Below, piece after piece: positions 23,309-32,518 of a DNA stretch of 64,000 nucleotides. This DNA is from an uncultured Alteromonadaceae bacterium. GTDB lineage: Bacteria > Pseudomonadota > Gammaproteobacteria > Enterobacterales > Alteromonadaceae. Position numbers and translations under genes: made by a program. Location: the NCBI GenBank assembly GCA_947494925.1, contig CANLWS010000011.1, positions 124,001-188,000 on the forward strand, written 5' to 3'. Within the stretch, counting starts at the first letter, position 1, and every line of letters starts with the position of its first letter. The notes under the pieces were generated by a model, which saw nothing but the letters and a program-made list of their open reading frames with translations, had not been told where the DNA came from and did not search any database.

Positions 23309-25483
23309 TTATCTAATCATCCTTTTGTAGTGGTCTTCGTAATCAGTCCTTATAAATACTTGCTTAAATATACTAAGGAATCTAACGACATCAATATCAC
23401 CAAAATCAGTTAAGCTTACCAAATCAGAGTGAGAACCCTTGCTGATATATCTAAGTAGTGGTCTAAAGTTATTATATTCATCACCTAAATTTGTTAACAC
23501 ATCTGAAAGCCTATCCCTCTTATGAACGAAGGCAAAGAAATGTTCTAGAACATTACGCATGGCGTTAGGTAAGCTGGGACTCCATGCCTTATCTTTTTCA
23601 GCATCTCGAATAACTTGCCAAAAACCGTCATAGTCATTTCTAATGTCATTTCTCTTCAAGGTTGATATTTTGCTGTGATCATTTTTGCTTACTCGATATA
23701 GACTGTAAGCCTCTTCGAACTCATCCTGTTTGAGACCAGCTTGATTCATCATTTCGTGGAAAAAAAATAAGTTGTGGGTGAATAAGAAAACTTGTTTAAA
23801 AGATTTTTTGATAATTTCTTTTTGTATAAGTGTCGCAATCTCATAAACAAAGTTGTGGGATAAGCTAGATACAGGATCATCGATAACAATAATTTTATCG
23901 GTTATTCCTAAAGCGGAATCTGGATCGAGTAAACCTTTGCATTGTTCCAAAAAGTATAGAAAAGTGATTAGCGTTTTTTCACCTTCACTCAGAGTGTCAT
24001 ATACATTATCAGCCGCACTACTTTTTCTGACTATTCTATATAGAGCCTCAGAGCCATCTACTTTATCAATATGAAAATCGTCAACTCCAACGCTAGTAAG
24101 AGTGTTCTTAATATTTTGAATAGCGGTGTCAATATTGGTTGTATGCTTTCTTTGCTCAACGACAATATTTTGTTGCTCTACAATATCATCGGTCTTTTGC
24201 TTATATTGTTCTCTAAGATTATCTAATTCAGTATCAAGTCCCTTTATATTGTTTTCGGTCACTTCAATTTTGGTTTTGTAAGTTCTTTTATGTATTTGCC
24301 AAAATTGCGTTTTAATCCTTGCTTTGATTTGTGGCTTACTACTTAATCTGCTGTTGAAATCAGCTACTTTGCTATTAATAACTTCAATGCAGTCATTTAG
24401 CTTTTGTACATAAGCCTCAGTGGAATTTAACTCAACAATATTACTGGGCTTAGATTCTTTCTCTTTGAGCAAAGCTAAGTTGGTTTTGCAGCATTCAATT
24501 AATTCCGCCTTGGCAACGGCAAAATCTGCACTTTCGATTACATACGGATCTTTAAAAAATTCTGAAGATAACGATGCTTCAAGGCTATCAATTGCTTGTT
24601 CATAGGCATTACTATTGTTTTCTACCTGACTGCATTTTTGTCTGTAGGTTTGGTCAAATAGTGCTTTTAAATTTGATTCGAAATCATCAATGGGCGTTTC
24701 TTGGCAAAATGGGCAGACTCCTTCTGAATGTTGGTAGTGTTCAACACCGTCTCGAACCCAATCTGAATGTCCAATTTTTTCAATCAAACTTGATAGGTAT
24801 GACTCAGAAGAACCAACAATAATTTCTGTATTAACGGTGTCTCTTTCTATCGGAGTACCTGAAAAAGCAAGTATTGGAACAGGTTGCTTTGGTTTTATAT
24901 CCGGCTTCTCTAATTCAATAGCCTGCTCGAAAAGGTTTTCAATTGTAATTTCAGGAGCTGCTTCATCTGCATTTTTTACCGCATCGAGAAATAGATTCTT
25001 GCGCTGCTTCCCCTCTAAGCAAAAAGCTAGTGGTGTTTTTATGAAATTATCTTTTTCCTTCCAAACTTCGTTCTCCAATTCTACATGAAGAGATTCTTTT
25101 TGTTTTTTTACATCATTAGCTTTTTCTTTTAGGCGTTCCTGTTCATCTTTGAGTACAGAGATTTTTTGCTCGGCCCCTTCAATGGCTTTTTCTGCTTCAA
25201 CGTTTCCTTCATTAACTGTGAATACTCCAACTTGCTCCTTACTATCCCAAAAATTATCTTTTACAAACTTTTGGTTATAGACAAAAATCCCTTCGCTATG
25301 CATTGGAATCATTGAGCAAAATGCGTAATCCAATTCGTTGGGTTCTTGTAAATACTTAGCGATAGAAGATTTACCTGATCCATTTAAACCGTAAAAACAG
25401 TTAATCCTTTTTAAATTTATAATTTCTTGAGCCAATTCGTTTGAGTAACTTGCGACTCCTTTTATCGATATACGGTTTATCAT
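23309..25483 (-). CDS. RloC/PrrC-like AAA ATPase with HEPN nuclease end
   Basis: 724 aa, ABC/SMC-type ATPase of the AAA_13 class. Walker A GLNGSGKS is at 32-39, an ABC signature LSEGEKT near 498 and Walker B IIVIDDPVSSLSH near 530. Between them lie long coiled coils (about 85-130 and 395-460) with a CPFC zinc-hook-like motif near 256. The C-terminal end has RNVLEH (about 642-647), an RX4H HEPN motif that also fits the RxxxE part of the PrrC triad, then a GSHSD His near 685. Coiled coil, Cys hook and C-terminal nuclease together match RloC, a tRNA-cutting anti-phage enzyme triggered by DNA damage or phage. An AAGGA site 8 bases before the ATG supports the start. No restriction-modification genes flank it. 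Confidence 0.8.
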   Translation of the reverse strand: MINRISIKGVASYSNELAQEIINLKRINCFYGLNGSGKSSIAKYLQEPNELDYAFCSMIPMHSEGIFVYNQKFVKDNFWDSKEQVGVFTVNEGNVEAEKAIEGAEQKISVLKDEQERLKEKANDVKKQKESLHVELENEVWKEKDNFIKTPLAFCLEGKQRKNLFLDAVKNADEAAPEITIENLFEQAIELEKPDIKPKQPVPILAFSGTPIERDTVNTEIIVGSSESYLSSLIEKIGHSDWVRDGVEHYQHSEGVCPFCQETPIDDFESNLKALFDQTYRQKCSQVENNSNAYEQAIDSLEASLSSEFFKDPYVIESADFAVAKAELIECCKTNLALLKEKESKPSNIVELNSTEAYVQKLNDCIEVINSKVADFNSRLSSKPQIKARIKTQFWQIHKRTYKTKIEVTENNIKGLDTELDNLREQYKQKTDDIVEQQNIVVEQRKHTTNIDTAIQNIKNTLTSVGVDDFHIDKVDGSEALYRIVRKSSAADNVYDTLSEGEKTLITFLYFLEQCKGLLDPDSALGITDKIIVIDDPVSSLSHNFVYEIATLIQKEIIKKSFKQVFLFTHNLFFFHEMMNQAGLKQDEFEEAYSLYRVSKNDHSKISTLKRNDIRNDYDGFWQVIRDAEKDKAWSPSLPNAMRNVLEHFFAFVHKRDRLSDVLTNLGDEYNNFRPLLRYISKGSHSDLVSLTDFGDIDVVRFLSIFKQVFIRTDYEDHYKRMIR

Positions 25484-26033
25484 TTTGAATTCCTTTTAAC
25501 TAACGGTAACTCTGCGTTTACCAGTTAACAGTTGTTCTATCAGTGTTTTTTCTCTTGTTTTAACTCGGTAAGATTTTGTGGCAATGCATCGATTTCACTG
25601 TCAGCATTCAGTAATACTGCCGCGATCTTTCAACCTGCGGATCAGGTTCGCTGAAACGTATCATAAATCGATGGAGTCAGGTTGTTTGAAATTCTGCTTT
25701 CGCTTCATATAGGTTAATAGTCTGAATTCTCTTATGTCCGCTTTGGGTCGTTACCAGACCAAACCAGAAACGCCCAAATATTTACCCTACACCTAGTCGC
25801 ATAAAAGGTACAGTTTCCAATTTCTGTTTTTTTGTGGCCTTGTCTTAAATTCAATGTCTGGATCGTTAGATAGTGGGGGAGGGGTGTTATGTCGCAATTA
25901 ATTCATCCGTTTATGTGTGTTTTTTCATCGGCTGCCTTGTTTTATTTTCATAATTCACTATTATTTGACGAATCGTCAAAAAATGACGCTTCGTCAAAAG
26001 TGACGAATATTTCCTCACAATATGAGAGTGTTG
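25484..26033. other. Boundary region between accessory and core halves
   Basis: No gene. Apart from a degenerate GCGGAC copy near 25736 and the tandem palindromes at 25965-25996, nothing recognisable. Codon and base composition change to a more GC-rich type after this point. Confidence 0.5.
25965..25996. promoter_or_regulatory. Tandem palindromes, likely TetR operator
   Basis: TTGACGAATCGTCAA (25965-25979) and TGACGCTTCGTCA (25984-25996) are two palindromes with the same TGACG-N3-CGTCA arms, centres 18 bases apart, and a further half site TGACGAAT at 26001. They lie about 40 bases before the tetR-type gene, the normal place for autoregulation by a TetR repressor binding as two dimers. Confidence 0.7.
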
Positions 26034-26789
26034 ATGGCAGAACAATCAGTTGATATGACTTCCCAACAGGATAGTCGACGGGCAATGGTTTGGCAGGAGC
26101 GCGAGCAGGCGTTGCTGAAATTTGCCGAGGACATCATGTTGGTTGAGGGGTTCAGTGGCCTGACAATGGATAAGCTTGTGGCTGCCTGCCCCTATTCTAA
26201 AGGGACTGTTTACAATCACTTTAACAGTAAAGAAGATTTGCTCTGTGCTTTGTGTATAAAAGGCATGCTGATCACTCTTGAGTTATTCAAAAAAGCGGCG
26301 GTTTTTGAAGGTAACAGCCGCGAGAGAATTCTGGCCATTCATTTCGCTTATCGTTTGCACTCACTGGCTTACCCCACCTTGTTTTTGTGTGTGCTGACTT
26401 CTCAGACTCCGGCGGTTAAAGAAAAAGCCGATCCTAAACGTTTGCTCATGCAGGAGCAATTGGATAAAGAGTTAACGGGCTACTGCGACAAATTATTTGA
26501 GCTGGGTATCGAGCAAGGCGACATAGATTCGGGTATCAGCGTCAGTCAACTGACCTTCAGTTCCTGGGCGTTATCTTTTGGCAGCAACGCTTTGCTGACC
26601 ATGGCGGGTAGCGTCGAAGGTGTGCAGCGGCTCGACCAGGATCAGGCATTGCTGATCGGGATCAATTTGCTGATGGATGGCATGAACTGGCGACCGCTTA
26701 GTAACGAGTGGGATTATGTCAGCTCCTGGCAGCGCATCGGTTGTGAAATATTTTCTGAAGAAATGAACGAATTGTCCGCAAGGGCGTAA
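26034..26789 (+). CDS. TetR family transcriptional regulator
   Basis: About 251 aa. The N-terminal helix-turn-helix (LLKFAEDIMLVEGFSGLTMDKLVAACPYSKGTVYNHFNSKEDLLCAL, about 25-70) is a textbook TetR domain; the rest is a helical ligand-binding and dimer domain. I prefer the ATG at 26034, with GAGAG upstream, over the one at 26022. It probably represses the operon that follows, an MMPL transporter, a LolA-like protein and an outer-membrane protein, through the palindromes at 25965-25996. The inducer is unknown. Confidence 0.88.
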   Translation: MAEQSVDMTSQQDSRRAMVWQEREQALLKFAEDIMLVEGFSGLTMDKLVAACPYSKGTVYNHFNSKEDLLCALCIKGMLITLELFKKAAVFEGNSRERILAIHFAYRLHSLAYPTLFLCVLTSQTPAVKEKADPKRLLMQEQLDKELTGYCDKLFELGIEQGDIDSGISVSQLTFSSWALSFGSNALLTMAGSVEGVQRLDQDQALLIGINLLMDGMNWRPLSNEWDYVSSWQRIGCEIFSEEMNELSARA

Positions 26790-26822
26790 TATTAATGCAC
26801 GTTTTTATTGGGTAGAAAAAGG

Positions 26823-29186
26823 ATGAAGCAAGACTGGTTTTCTCTTACCGTTCAGCGCCCGTGGTGGGTGCTGCTAGCAGGCATAGTTCTGATCGTTGGC
26901 GCATCTTTCGGGGCTAAAAACCTCTATTTCAGAGGCGACTACAAGGTGTTCTTCGAAGAAAAGAATGTCCAACGTATGGCCTTTGAAGAAATGCAGGATG
27001 TATTTAATAAAAACGAGACTGCCAACATCATTGTTGCGCCTGCATCCGGTAATGTCTTTACCGAACGCACGCTGACGTTGCTCAAAGAACTCACTGATGA
27101 AGCCTGGCAGACACCCTTGTCAACCCGGGTAGATTCGGTCGCAAATTATCAGCATACCTGGGCGGAAGAAGATGATCTGATTGTTGAAGACTTGATCCTG
27201 GAAGTCGAATACATAGACGAAGAAACCATAAAAAGGGCAAAAGAAGTCGCACTGACCGAGCCCAATCTGGTCAATCGTATGGTATCGGCAAGTGGCGATG
27301 TGGCTGTGGTGGCAGTGACGGTTAACCTGCCCGACGACAATTTAGTCGGACCTGCCGATGGGCCTCACGCGCTGACCCGCGATGAAGGTGTTGAGCAGGT
27401 GGCGAAATACACAGTAGAACTGGCAGAGCAATTCAAACAACGTTACCCCGACCATGAGTTTTACCACACCGGCATGGTCTTTATGAACAACGCCTTTGCG
27501 GTTGAATCTAAAGAAGATTTTGCTACCTTGGTGCCTATGATGTTCCTGGTGATCATTTTGGTTTTGTGGTTCTTGCTGCGCTCCTTTACCGGTACTCTGG
27601 CTACGGTCATTATCATTATCACTGCTATTAGTTCAACTATGGGACTGGCGGGCTGGATGGGCTTTTTCATGAGTACAGCGACTGTGAATGTTCCCACTCT
27701 GGTGATGACCCTTGCAGTTGCTGATTGCGTGCATGTGATTTCTTCCATGCTGTACGGATTACGTGAAGGTAAGACGAAAAACGAAGCGATTATTTATAGT
27801 CTGCAACTTAACCTGATGCCTATTCTGATCACCAGTGTGACCACCGCAATCGGCTTCCTGACGTTGAATTTTGCCAACGTGCCTGTGCTGGCTGACCTGG
27901 GTAATCTGACGGCTATCGGTGTGATCCTGGCCTTTATTTTCTCGGTGACCTTGTTACCTGCATTGTTGGCCGTGCTGCCGATGAAAGTGACCAAGTTCAA
28001 AGAGAACAAAAGTGATCGCATTGAGCGGTTGGGAGAATGGGTGATCACTCACCATAAAAGAATTCTGCCTTTTACCCTGATTTTTGTGGTTGGTTCAATT
28101 GCCGCTTCATTCTTGAATCAGATCAATGATGTAGCCACTGAATACTTTGATGACACCACTGCATTTCGTCAGTCAACAAACTTCCAGCAAGAGCACATCA
28201 GTGGAATGGCAACCATAGATTTTGCTTTGTATACAGGCCGTGAATCGGGGTTAAATGATCCCAAGGTGATCCGCACCGTGGGTGGATTCACTGACTGGCT
28301 TCGCACACAACCTGAAGTAGACCATGTGTCTACAATAAGCGACACCTTCCTGCGCCTGAATAAAAATATGCATGCGGACGACCCCGAGTACTATCGACTG
28401 CCCGATCAGCAGGAAATGGCGGCGCAGTACCTGCTGCTTTATGAGATGTCATTGCCCTACGGACTGGACCTGAACAATCAAATCAATATCGATAAATCGG
28501 CGACTCGAATCACAGTGACCCTGCAGAATCTGGGCAGCAAAGAGTTCACCGGATTTGAACAGCGGGCATTCGACTGGATGGCTGACAATGCGCCAGATAT
28601 TAAGCTGACCGCCGGAAGTCCCACACTGATGTTCGCACACATCGGTGAACTGAATATGAGCAGTATGTTGCGCGGTACGCTTATTGCACTGCTGCTTATC
28701 AGTGGTTTGCTGGTGTTCGCCCTGCGTTCATGGAGAATGGGCGCAATCAGTTTGATCCCCAATATGCTTCCTGCTGGAATTGGTTTCGGGATCTGGGGAT
28801 TGTATTCCGGTGACATCAACCTGGGACTGTCGATTGTGTTGAGTATGGCACTGGGGATCATAGTGGATGACACTGTGCATTTTCTGAGTAAATACCGCCA
28901 TGCCAGAGTCAATGGAGACAATGCTGAACAGGCCGTAAGGTATGCCTTTACCAGTGTGGGAAGGGCGCTGTGGATCACAACCATTGTACTGACACTAGGA
29001 TTTTCTGTGCTGGCTATGTCATCTTTTGCACTAAACTCTGACATGGGACTGTTAACCGGGATTATAATTGTAGTGGCGTTGGCGGTGGATTTTCTGTTTT
29101 TACCCGCATTCCTAATTGTATTTGATAACAAAGATTCTACTGAGGACGATAAACATGAAACTGGCGAAAACGTTCAGACTGCTTAA
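26823..29186 (+). CDS. MMPL/RND family transporter
   Basis: About 787 aa with the two-fold RND layout: one helix near the N-terminus, a large periplasmic domain (about 40-220), a bundle of five or six helices (about 225-400, including LVMTLAVADCVHVISSMLYG), a second periplasmic domain and a second bundle (about 620-770, with LSIVLSMALGIIVDDTVHFL). This is the MMPL/sterol-sensing-type subgroup, which moves lipids or hydrophobic compounds rather than the AcrB type. The start ATG at 26823 follows an AAAAAGG run; a TTG at 26808 is possible. Downstream genes encode a LolA-like protein and an outer-membrane protein, so it may feed a lipidic cargo to the outer membrane. Confidence 0.9.
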   Translation: MKQDWFSLTVQRPWWVLLAGIVLIVGASFGAKNLYFRGDYKVFFEEKNVQRMAFEEMQDVFNKNETANIIVAPASGNVFTERTLTLLKELTDEAWQTPLSTRVDSVANYQHTWAEEDDLIVEDLILEVEYIDEETIKRAKEVALTEPNLVNRMVSASGDVAVVAVTVNLPDDNLVGPADGPHALTRDEGVEQVAKYTVELAEQFKQRYPDHEFYHTGMVFMNNAFAVESKEDFATLVPMMFLVIILVLWFLLRSFTGTLATVIIIITAISSTMGLAGWMGFFMSTATVNVPTLVMTLAVADCVHVISSMLYGLREGKTKNEAIIYSLQLNLMPILITSVTTAIGFLTLNFANVPVLADLGNLTAIGVILAFIFSVTLLPALLAVLPMKVTKFKENKSDRIERLGEWVITHHKRILPFTLIFVVGSIAASFLNQINDVATEYFDDTTAFRQSTNFQQEHISGMATIDFALYTGRESGLNDPKVIRTVGGFTDWLRTQPEVDHVSTISDTFLRLNKNMHADDPEYYRLPDQQEMAAQYLLLYEMSLPYGLDLNNQINIDKSATRITVTLQNLGSKEFTGFEQRAFDWMADNAPDIKLTAGSPTLMFAHIGELNMSSMLRGTLIALLLISGLLVFALRSWRMGAISLIPNMLPAGIGFGIWGLYSGDINLGLSIVLSMALGIIVDDTVHFLSKYRHARVNGDNAEQAVRYAFTSVGRALWITTIVLTLGFSVLAMSSFALNSDMGLLTGIIIVVALAVDFLFLPAFLIVFDNKDSTEDDKHETGENVQTA

Positions 29187-29955
29187 TTGCTTGTTGCTGG
29201 CAGGCGGACTGCTTGCGGCAACGAGCTACGCGCAAACAGCTCAGGAAAAAGGGCTGGAAATTGCCAAGGAACGCAAAGCCCGTGATTTGGGCTGGGGAGA
29301 TTCCACTGCGGAAATCACTATGATCCTGCGCAATGCACAGGGCCAGGAAAGTGAGCGCAAAATGCGCACTAAAACCCTTGAAATCGATAATGATGGTGAT
29401 AAAGGCCTGACTATTTTTGATCAGCCAAGAGATGTGAACGGAACGGCATTTCTCAACTTTTCACATGCCACTGTCCCTGATGATCAATGGCTTTATCTGC
29501 CTGCGCTTAAACGGGTTAAACGTATCTCATCACGAAACAAGTCCGGTCCTTTTATGGGCAGCGAATTTTCCTTCGAAGACATGAGCTCCTTTGAACTGGA
29601 AAAATATGAATTTACTTACCTGCGTGACGAAACCATGAACAACATGGATATGTTTGTGCTGGAACAGAAGCCAGTTGATAAGTATTCAGGCTACACAAAA
29701 CAAGTGGTATGGATAGACAAAGAGCATTATCGCCCGCACAAAATCGAATTTTATGACAGAAAAAACAGCTTGTTGAAGACTTTAGCCATCAGTGAATATA
29801 AACTGTACCTGGACAAATTCTGGCGGCCGCTAAGGGCCGAAATGTACAATGAACAAAATGGCAAAAGCACAGAATTAATCACGCACAATTTCGAATTCAG
29901 AACCGGTTTGAAAGATACAGATTTTAATAAAAATACCCTTAAACGGGCTCGATAA
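29155..29955 (+). CDS. Outer membrane lipoprotein-sorting (LolA-like) protein
   Basis: 266 aa from the ATG at 29155, which overlaps the transporter gene by 32 bases and has GAGG about 8 bases upstream. A signal peptide (about 1-26, ending TSYA) precedes a LolA-like half-barrel, with the family phrase ...FLNFSHATVPDDQWLYLPALKRVKRISS...GPFMGSEFSFEDM. Proteins of this type usually sit beside MMPL transporters and are thought to carry a hydrophobic cargo across the periplasm. The overlap suggests tight co-expression with the transporter. Confidence 0.88.
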   Translation: MKLAKTFRLLNCLLLAGGLLAATSYAQTAQEKGLEIAKERKARDLGWGDSTAEITMILRNAQGQESERKMRTKTLEIDNDGDKGLTIFDQPRDVNGTAFLNFSHATVPDDQWLYLPALKRVKRISSRNKSGPFMGSEFSFEDMSSFELEKYEFTYLRDETMNNMDMFVLEQKPVDKYSGYTKQVVWIDKEHYRPHKIEFYDRKNSLLKTLAISEYKLYLDKFWRPLRAEMYNEQNGKSTELITHNFEFRTGLKDTDFNKNTLKRAR

Positions 29956-29970
29956 GAGAAACCATTACCT

Positions 29971-31158
29971 GTGAAAAAAGCTCTTTTAGCATTACTACCG
30001 CTGTCGTTTTATGTCTCCGCTGAAATTGAAATTTCAGGTAGCGCTGGCGTCGAGCAGCGTTACTTTCTGCAAGACCCCTTGGATGAACGTCAAGACCGTT
30101 CGCAGATATCAGCGTTCCTGCAACCGGAAATCTACACTGATTTTAATGACGGATTGGATAGCATATTGTTCTCACCATTCGTGCGTGTAGACCAGCATGA
30201 TGACGAACGTACCCACGCCGATATACGCGAACTTTTATGGCTGAGAGTCGGTGATGACTGGGAACTGAGAACAGGTATTACTAAGGTATTCTGGGGGCAG
30301 ACAGAGTCAGTGCATCTGGTGGATGTGATCAATCAGACAGATTCTGTGGAAGCCATTGATGGAGAAGATAAGCTCGGCCAGCCTATGGTCAATTTATCCA
30401 TTATTCGTGACTGGGGAACAACGTCGTTTTTCCTGTTGCCTTACTTCAGAGAACGAACGTTTCCGGGTATGGACGGCCGCTTGAGACCTGGTTTAACTAT
30501 CGATATTGATAACCCTGTTTATGAATCCAGCGACGAAGAAAACAACGTTGATTGGGCGGTTCGCTGGCAACATAGTATTGGTGATTGGGAAGTTGGGCTG
30601 TCCTATTTTGACGGCACCTCTCGCGAGCCTGATCTGGTCCCAGTGACTCAGGATGAGCAAACTTTGCTAAGACCATTCTATCCGCAAATGCGGCAGACAG
30701 GTGTAGACATATTAGCAGTGGTGGACTCCTGGCTTTTCAAATTCGAAGGCATCCATAGGGAAGTTAACGGAGATGATTTTGTTGCGGCAGTCGGGGGATT
30801 TGAATACACCCTGGTTGGGGTCATGGATTCTATTTACGACATTGGCTGGTTGATGGAATACCAGTATGACGAGCGTGATGAATTATCACCGACACCAGCA
30901 CAAAATGATTTGATGGTGGGGTCCAGAATTGTTTTTAATGACGTAGATGGCACAGAAATCTTGATTGGCTATGTACAGGATCTGGACGAAGCTGATAGCC
31001 GCTCTGGTTTCATAGAAGCATCAAGTCGTATCAGTGATAACTGGAAATGGCGATTTGACGCCTGGTTTTTCTCGGGCGCAGAAGACCAGCCCTTTGATCC
31101 GCTTTATCAGATCCGCCGGGATGATTTTGCTGAACTGACGCTGGAATATTATTTCTAG
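29971..31158 (+). CDS. Outer membrane protein of the MMPL operon
   Basis: 395 aa, GTG start at 29971. Signal peptide (about 1-17, ending YVSA), then alternating amphipathic strands rich in Tyr, Trp, Asp and Glu, ending in an aromatic residue (ELTLEYYF), the mark of a beta-barrel outer-membrane protein. It resembles DUF1302-like or porin-like proteins that accompany MMPL/LolA-like gene pairs. With its neighbours it would complete an inner membrane-periplasm-outer membrane route. Its 3' end overlaps the convergent transporter gene at 31155 by 4 bases. Confidence 0.75.
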   Translation: MKKALLALLPLSFYVSAEIEISGSAGVEQRYFLQDPLDERQDRSQISAFLQPEIYTDFNDGLDSILFSPFVRVDQHDDERTHADIRELLWLRVGDDWELRTGITKVFWGQTESVHLVDVINQTDSVEAIDGEDKLGQPMVNLSIIRDWGTTSFFLLPYFRERTFPGMDGRLRPGLTIDIDNPVYESSDEENNVDWAVRWQHSIGDWEVGLSYFDGTSREPDLVPVTQDEQTLLRPFYPQMRQTGVDILAVVDSWLFKFEGIHREVNGDDFVAAVGGFEYTLVGVMDSIYDIGWLMEYQYDERDELSPTPAQNDLMVGSRIVFNDVDGTEILIGYVQDLDEADSRSGFIEASSRISDNWKWRFDAWFFSGAEDQPFDPLYQIRRDDFAELTLEYYF

Positions 31159-32513
31159 AACGCCACCTGATAAAAAACCAGTAACATTAATGCCGGACAG
31201 ATAAAGCGCAGGTGAACCTTCAGGAGTTTGCCCGCAAGTCCGGCTTCCGCATTTGTTGGTTGAGGTCGCAACCATCCGGTCACGATAAAATACACCAGTC
31301 CCATCAAAGGCAGCATATAGTGAGTAAGTAGCCCAATCACAGCGCGGAACAGCAGCTCAAAGTTAAAAACTATGGTGGCACAAATCAGGCTCACCACAAG
31401 TGTCACCAACAACGTTGAAAATTGTCTGGAGTATTGGTGATTTTCGGTCAGGTAGCTGACAGGTACTTCGGTACTGGCAATAGTACTGGTGAGCGAGGCA
31501 ATGGCCAATAAAGTAAAAAAGCTAAATCCAATTAACGTGCCCGTTGTGCCGAGGTTGTTAAACAACTTGGGTAGCACATCAAATATCAGTTCACTTCGGC
31601 CAACCAGCTCGCCATTGCTCATTATGGTATAACCATAGGTCTGGGCAACAAACAGGGCAGGGATGACCAGCATTCCGGCTAAAAAAGCGATTAGTGTGTC
31701 CAGGCCTGCAATTGACAGGCTTAGCTTTCCGAGGTTTTCACCTTGTTTCAGGTAGCTACCATAAACCAGCATGCCTCCGACACCAATAGACAAAGAGAAA
31801 AACGCCTGTCCCATTGCTGCCAGCACCAGTTGCGGATCTGACAGGGCAGCAAAATCGGGTTTAAGAAACTTGGTCAGGCCATCATAGGCACCAGGCAACT
31901 GCAGAATATAGATTATCAGACCCACAAGGAGTAGCAGGAGTAACGGCATTAACCGTTTGGACCAGCGTTCTATTCCTTGTTGAACACCACCCAGAATAAT
32001 GAGCGCTGTTAGCATTATAACCAGGGCAGCAAACAACAAATTTCTGGTGATGCCTGATTGAGTAACAAAACCGGCCAGCGTTTCCCATCCAAGTGCTGTA
32101 AACAAACTGCCAAAACTATGAGCGAACATCCAGCCTGCAATGATGGAATAAAAACTCAACATCAAAATGGCACCAACAATGTTCGAGTATCCTGCGAATA
32201 AACCAAACAAAGGTATGCGCTGGCAACTTGCTTTCATCGCTTTAACAGGGTTGGCACGCTGCTGAAATCCGATGGACATTTCAGCATAAAGAGCGGGAAT
32301 GGCTAACAAGAGTAGAACAAGTATATAAACCAGAATAAAGGCGCCACCACCATGGTTGGCAACCTGAGTGGGAAATCCCCAAATATTCCCCAACCCGACA
32401 GCTGAGCCTGCGGCAGCGAGAATAAATCCGATCCGAGAAGAGAACCCTTGTCTGTTTGTCATGGAGCCGTTCGAAAAACTGCGAGATACCTCAGAGTAAC
32501 CCGCAGTTGTCAT
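31155..32513 (-). CDS. Sodium-dependent (NSS/SNF family) transporter
   Basis: 452 aa with 11-12 membrane segments. The first helix carries the NSS sodium and substrate site (FILAAAGSAVGLGNIWGFPTQVANHGGGAFILVYI), and the family phrase PALYAEMSIG follows. It should import an amino acid or related amine with Na+. The ATG at 32513 lies 5 bases after the stop of the S-formylglutathione hydrolase gene, so the two are likely coupled; an internal ATG at 32462 would give the more usual family start. The link to formaldehyde detoxification is positional only. Confidence 0.88.
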   Translation of the reverse strand: MTTAGYSEVSRSFSNGSMTNRQGFSSRIGFILAAAGSAVGLGNIWGFPTQVANHGGGAFILVYILVLLLLAIPALYAEMSIGFQQRANPVKAMKASCQRIPLFGLFAGYSNIVGAILMLSFYSIIAGWMFAHSFGSLFTALGWETLAGFVTQSGITRNLLFAALVIMLTALIILGGVQQGIERWSKRLMPLLLLLLVGLIIYILQLPGAYDGLTKFLKPDFAALSDPQLVLAAMGQAFFSLSIGVGGMLVYGSYLKQGENLGKLSLSIAGLDTLIAFLAGMLVIPALFVAQTYGYTIMSNGELVGRSELIFDVLPKLFNNLGTTGTLIGFSFFTLLAIASLTSTIASTEVPVSYLTENHQYSRQFSTLLVTLVVSLICATIVFNFELLFRAVIGLLTHYMLPLMGLVYFIVTGWLRPQPTNAEAGLAGKLLKVHLRFICPALMLLVFYQVAF

Positions 32514-32518
32514 TTTTT

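Noticed and set aside
3567-25750. CRISPR array made from the short GCGGAC repeats
   Set aside because: Copies are hundreds to thousands of bases apart with genes between them; no regular spacers and no cas genes.
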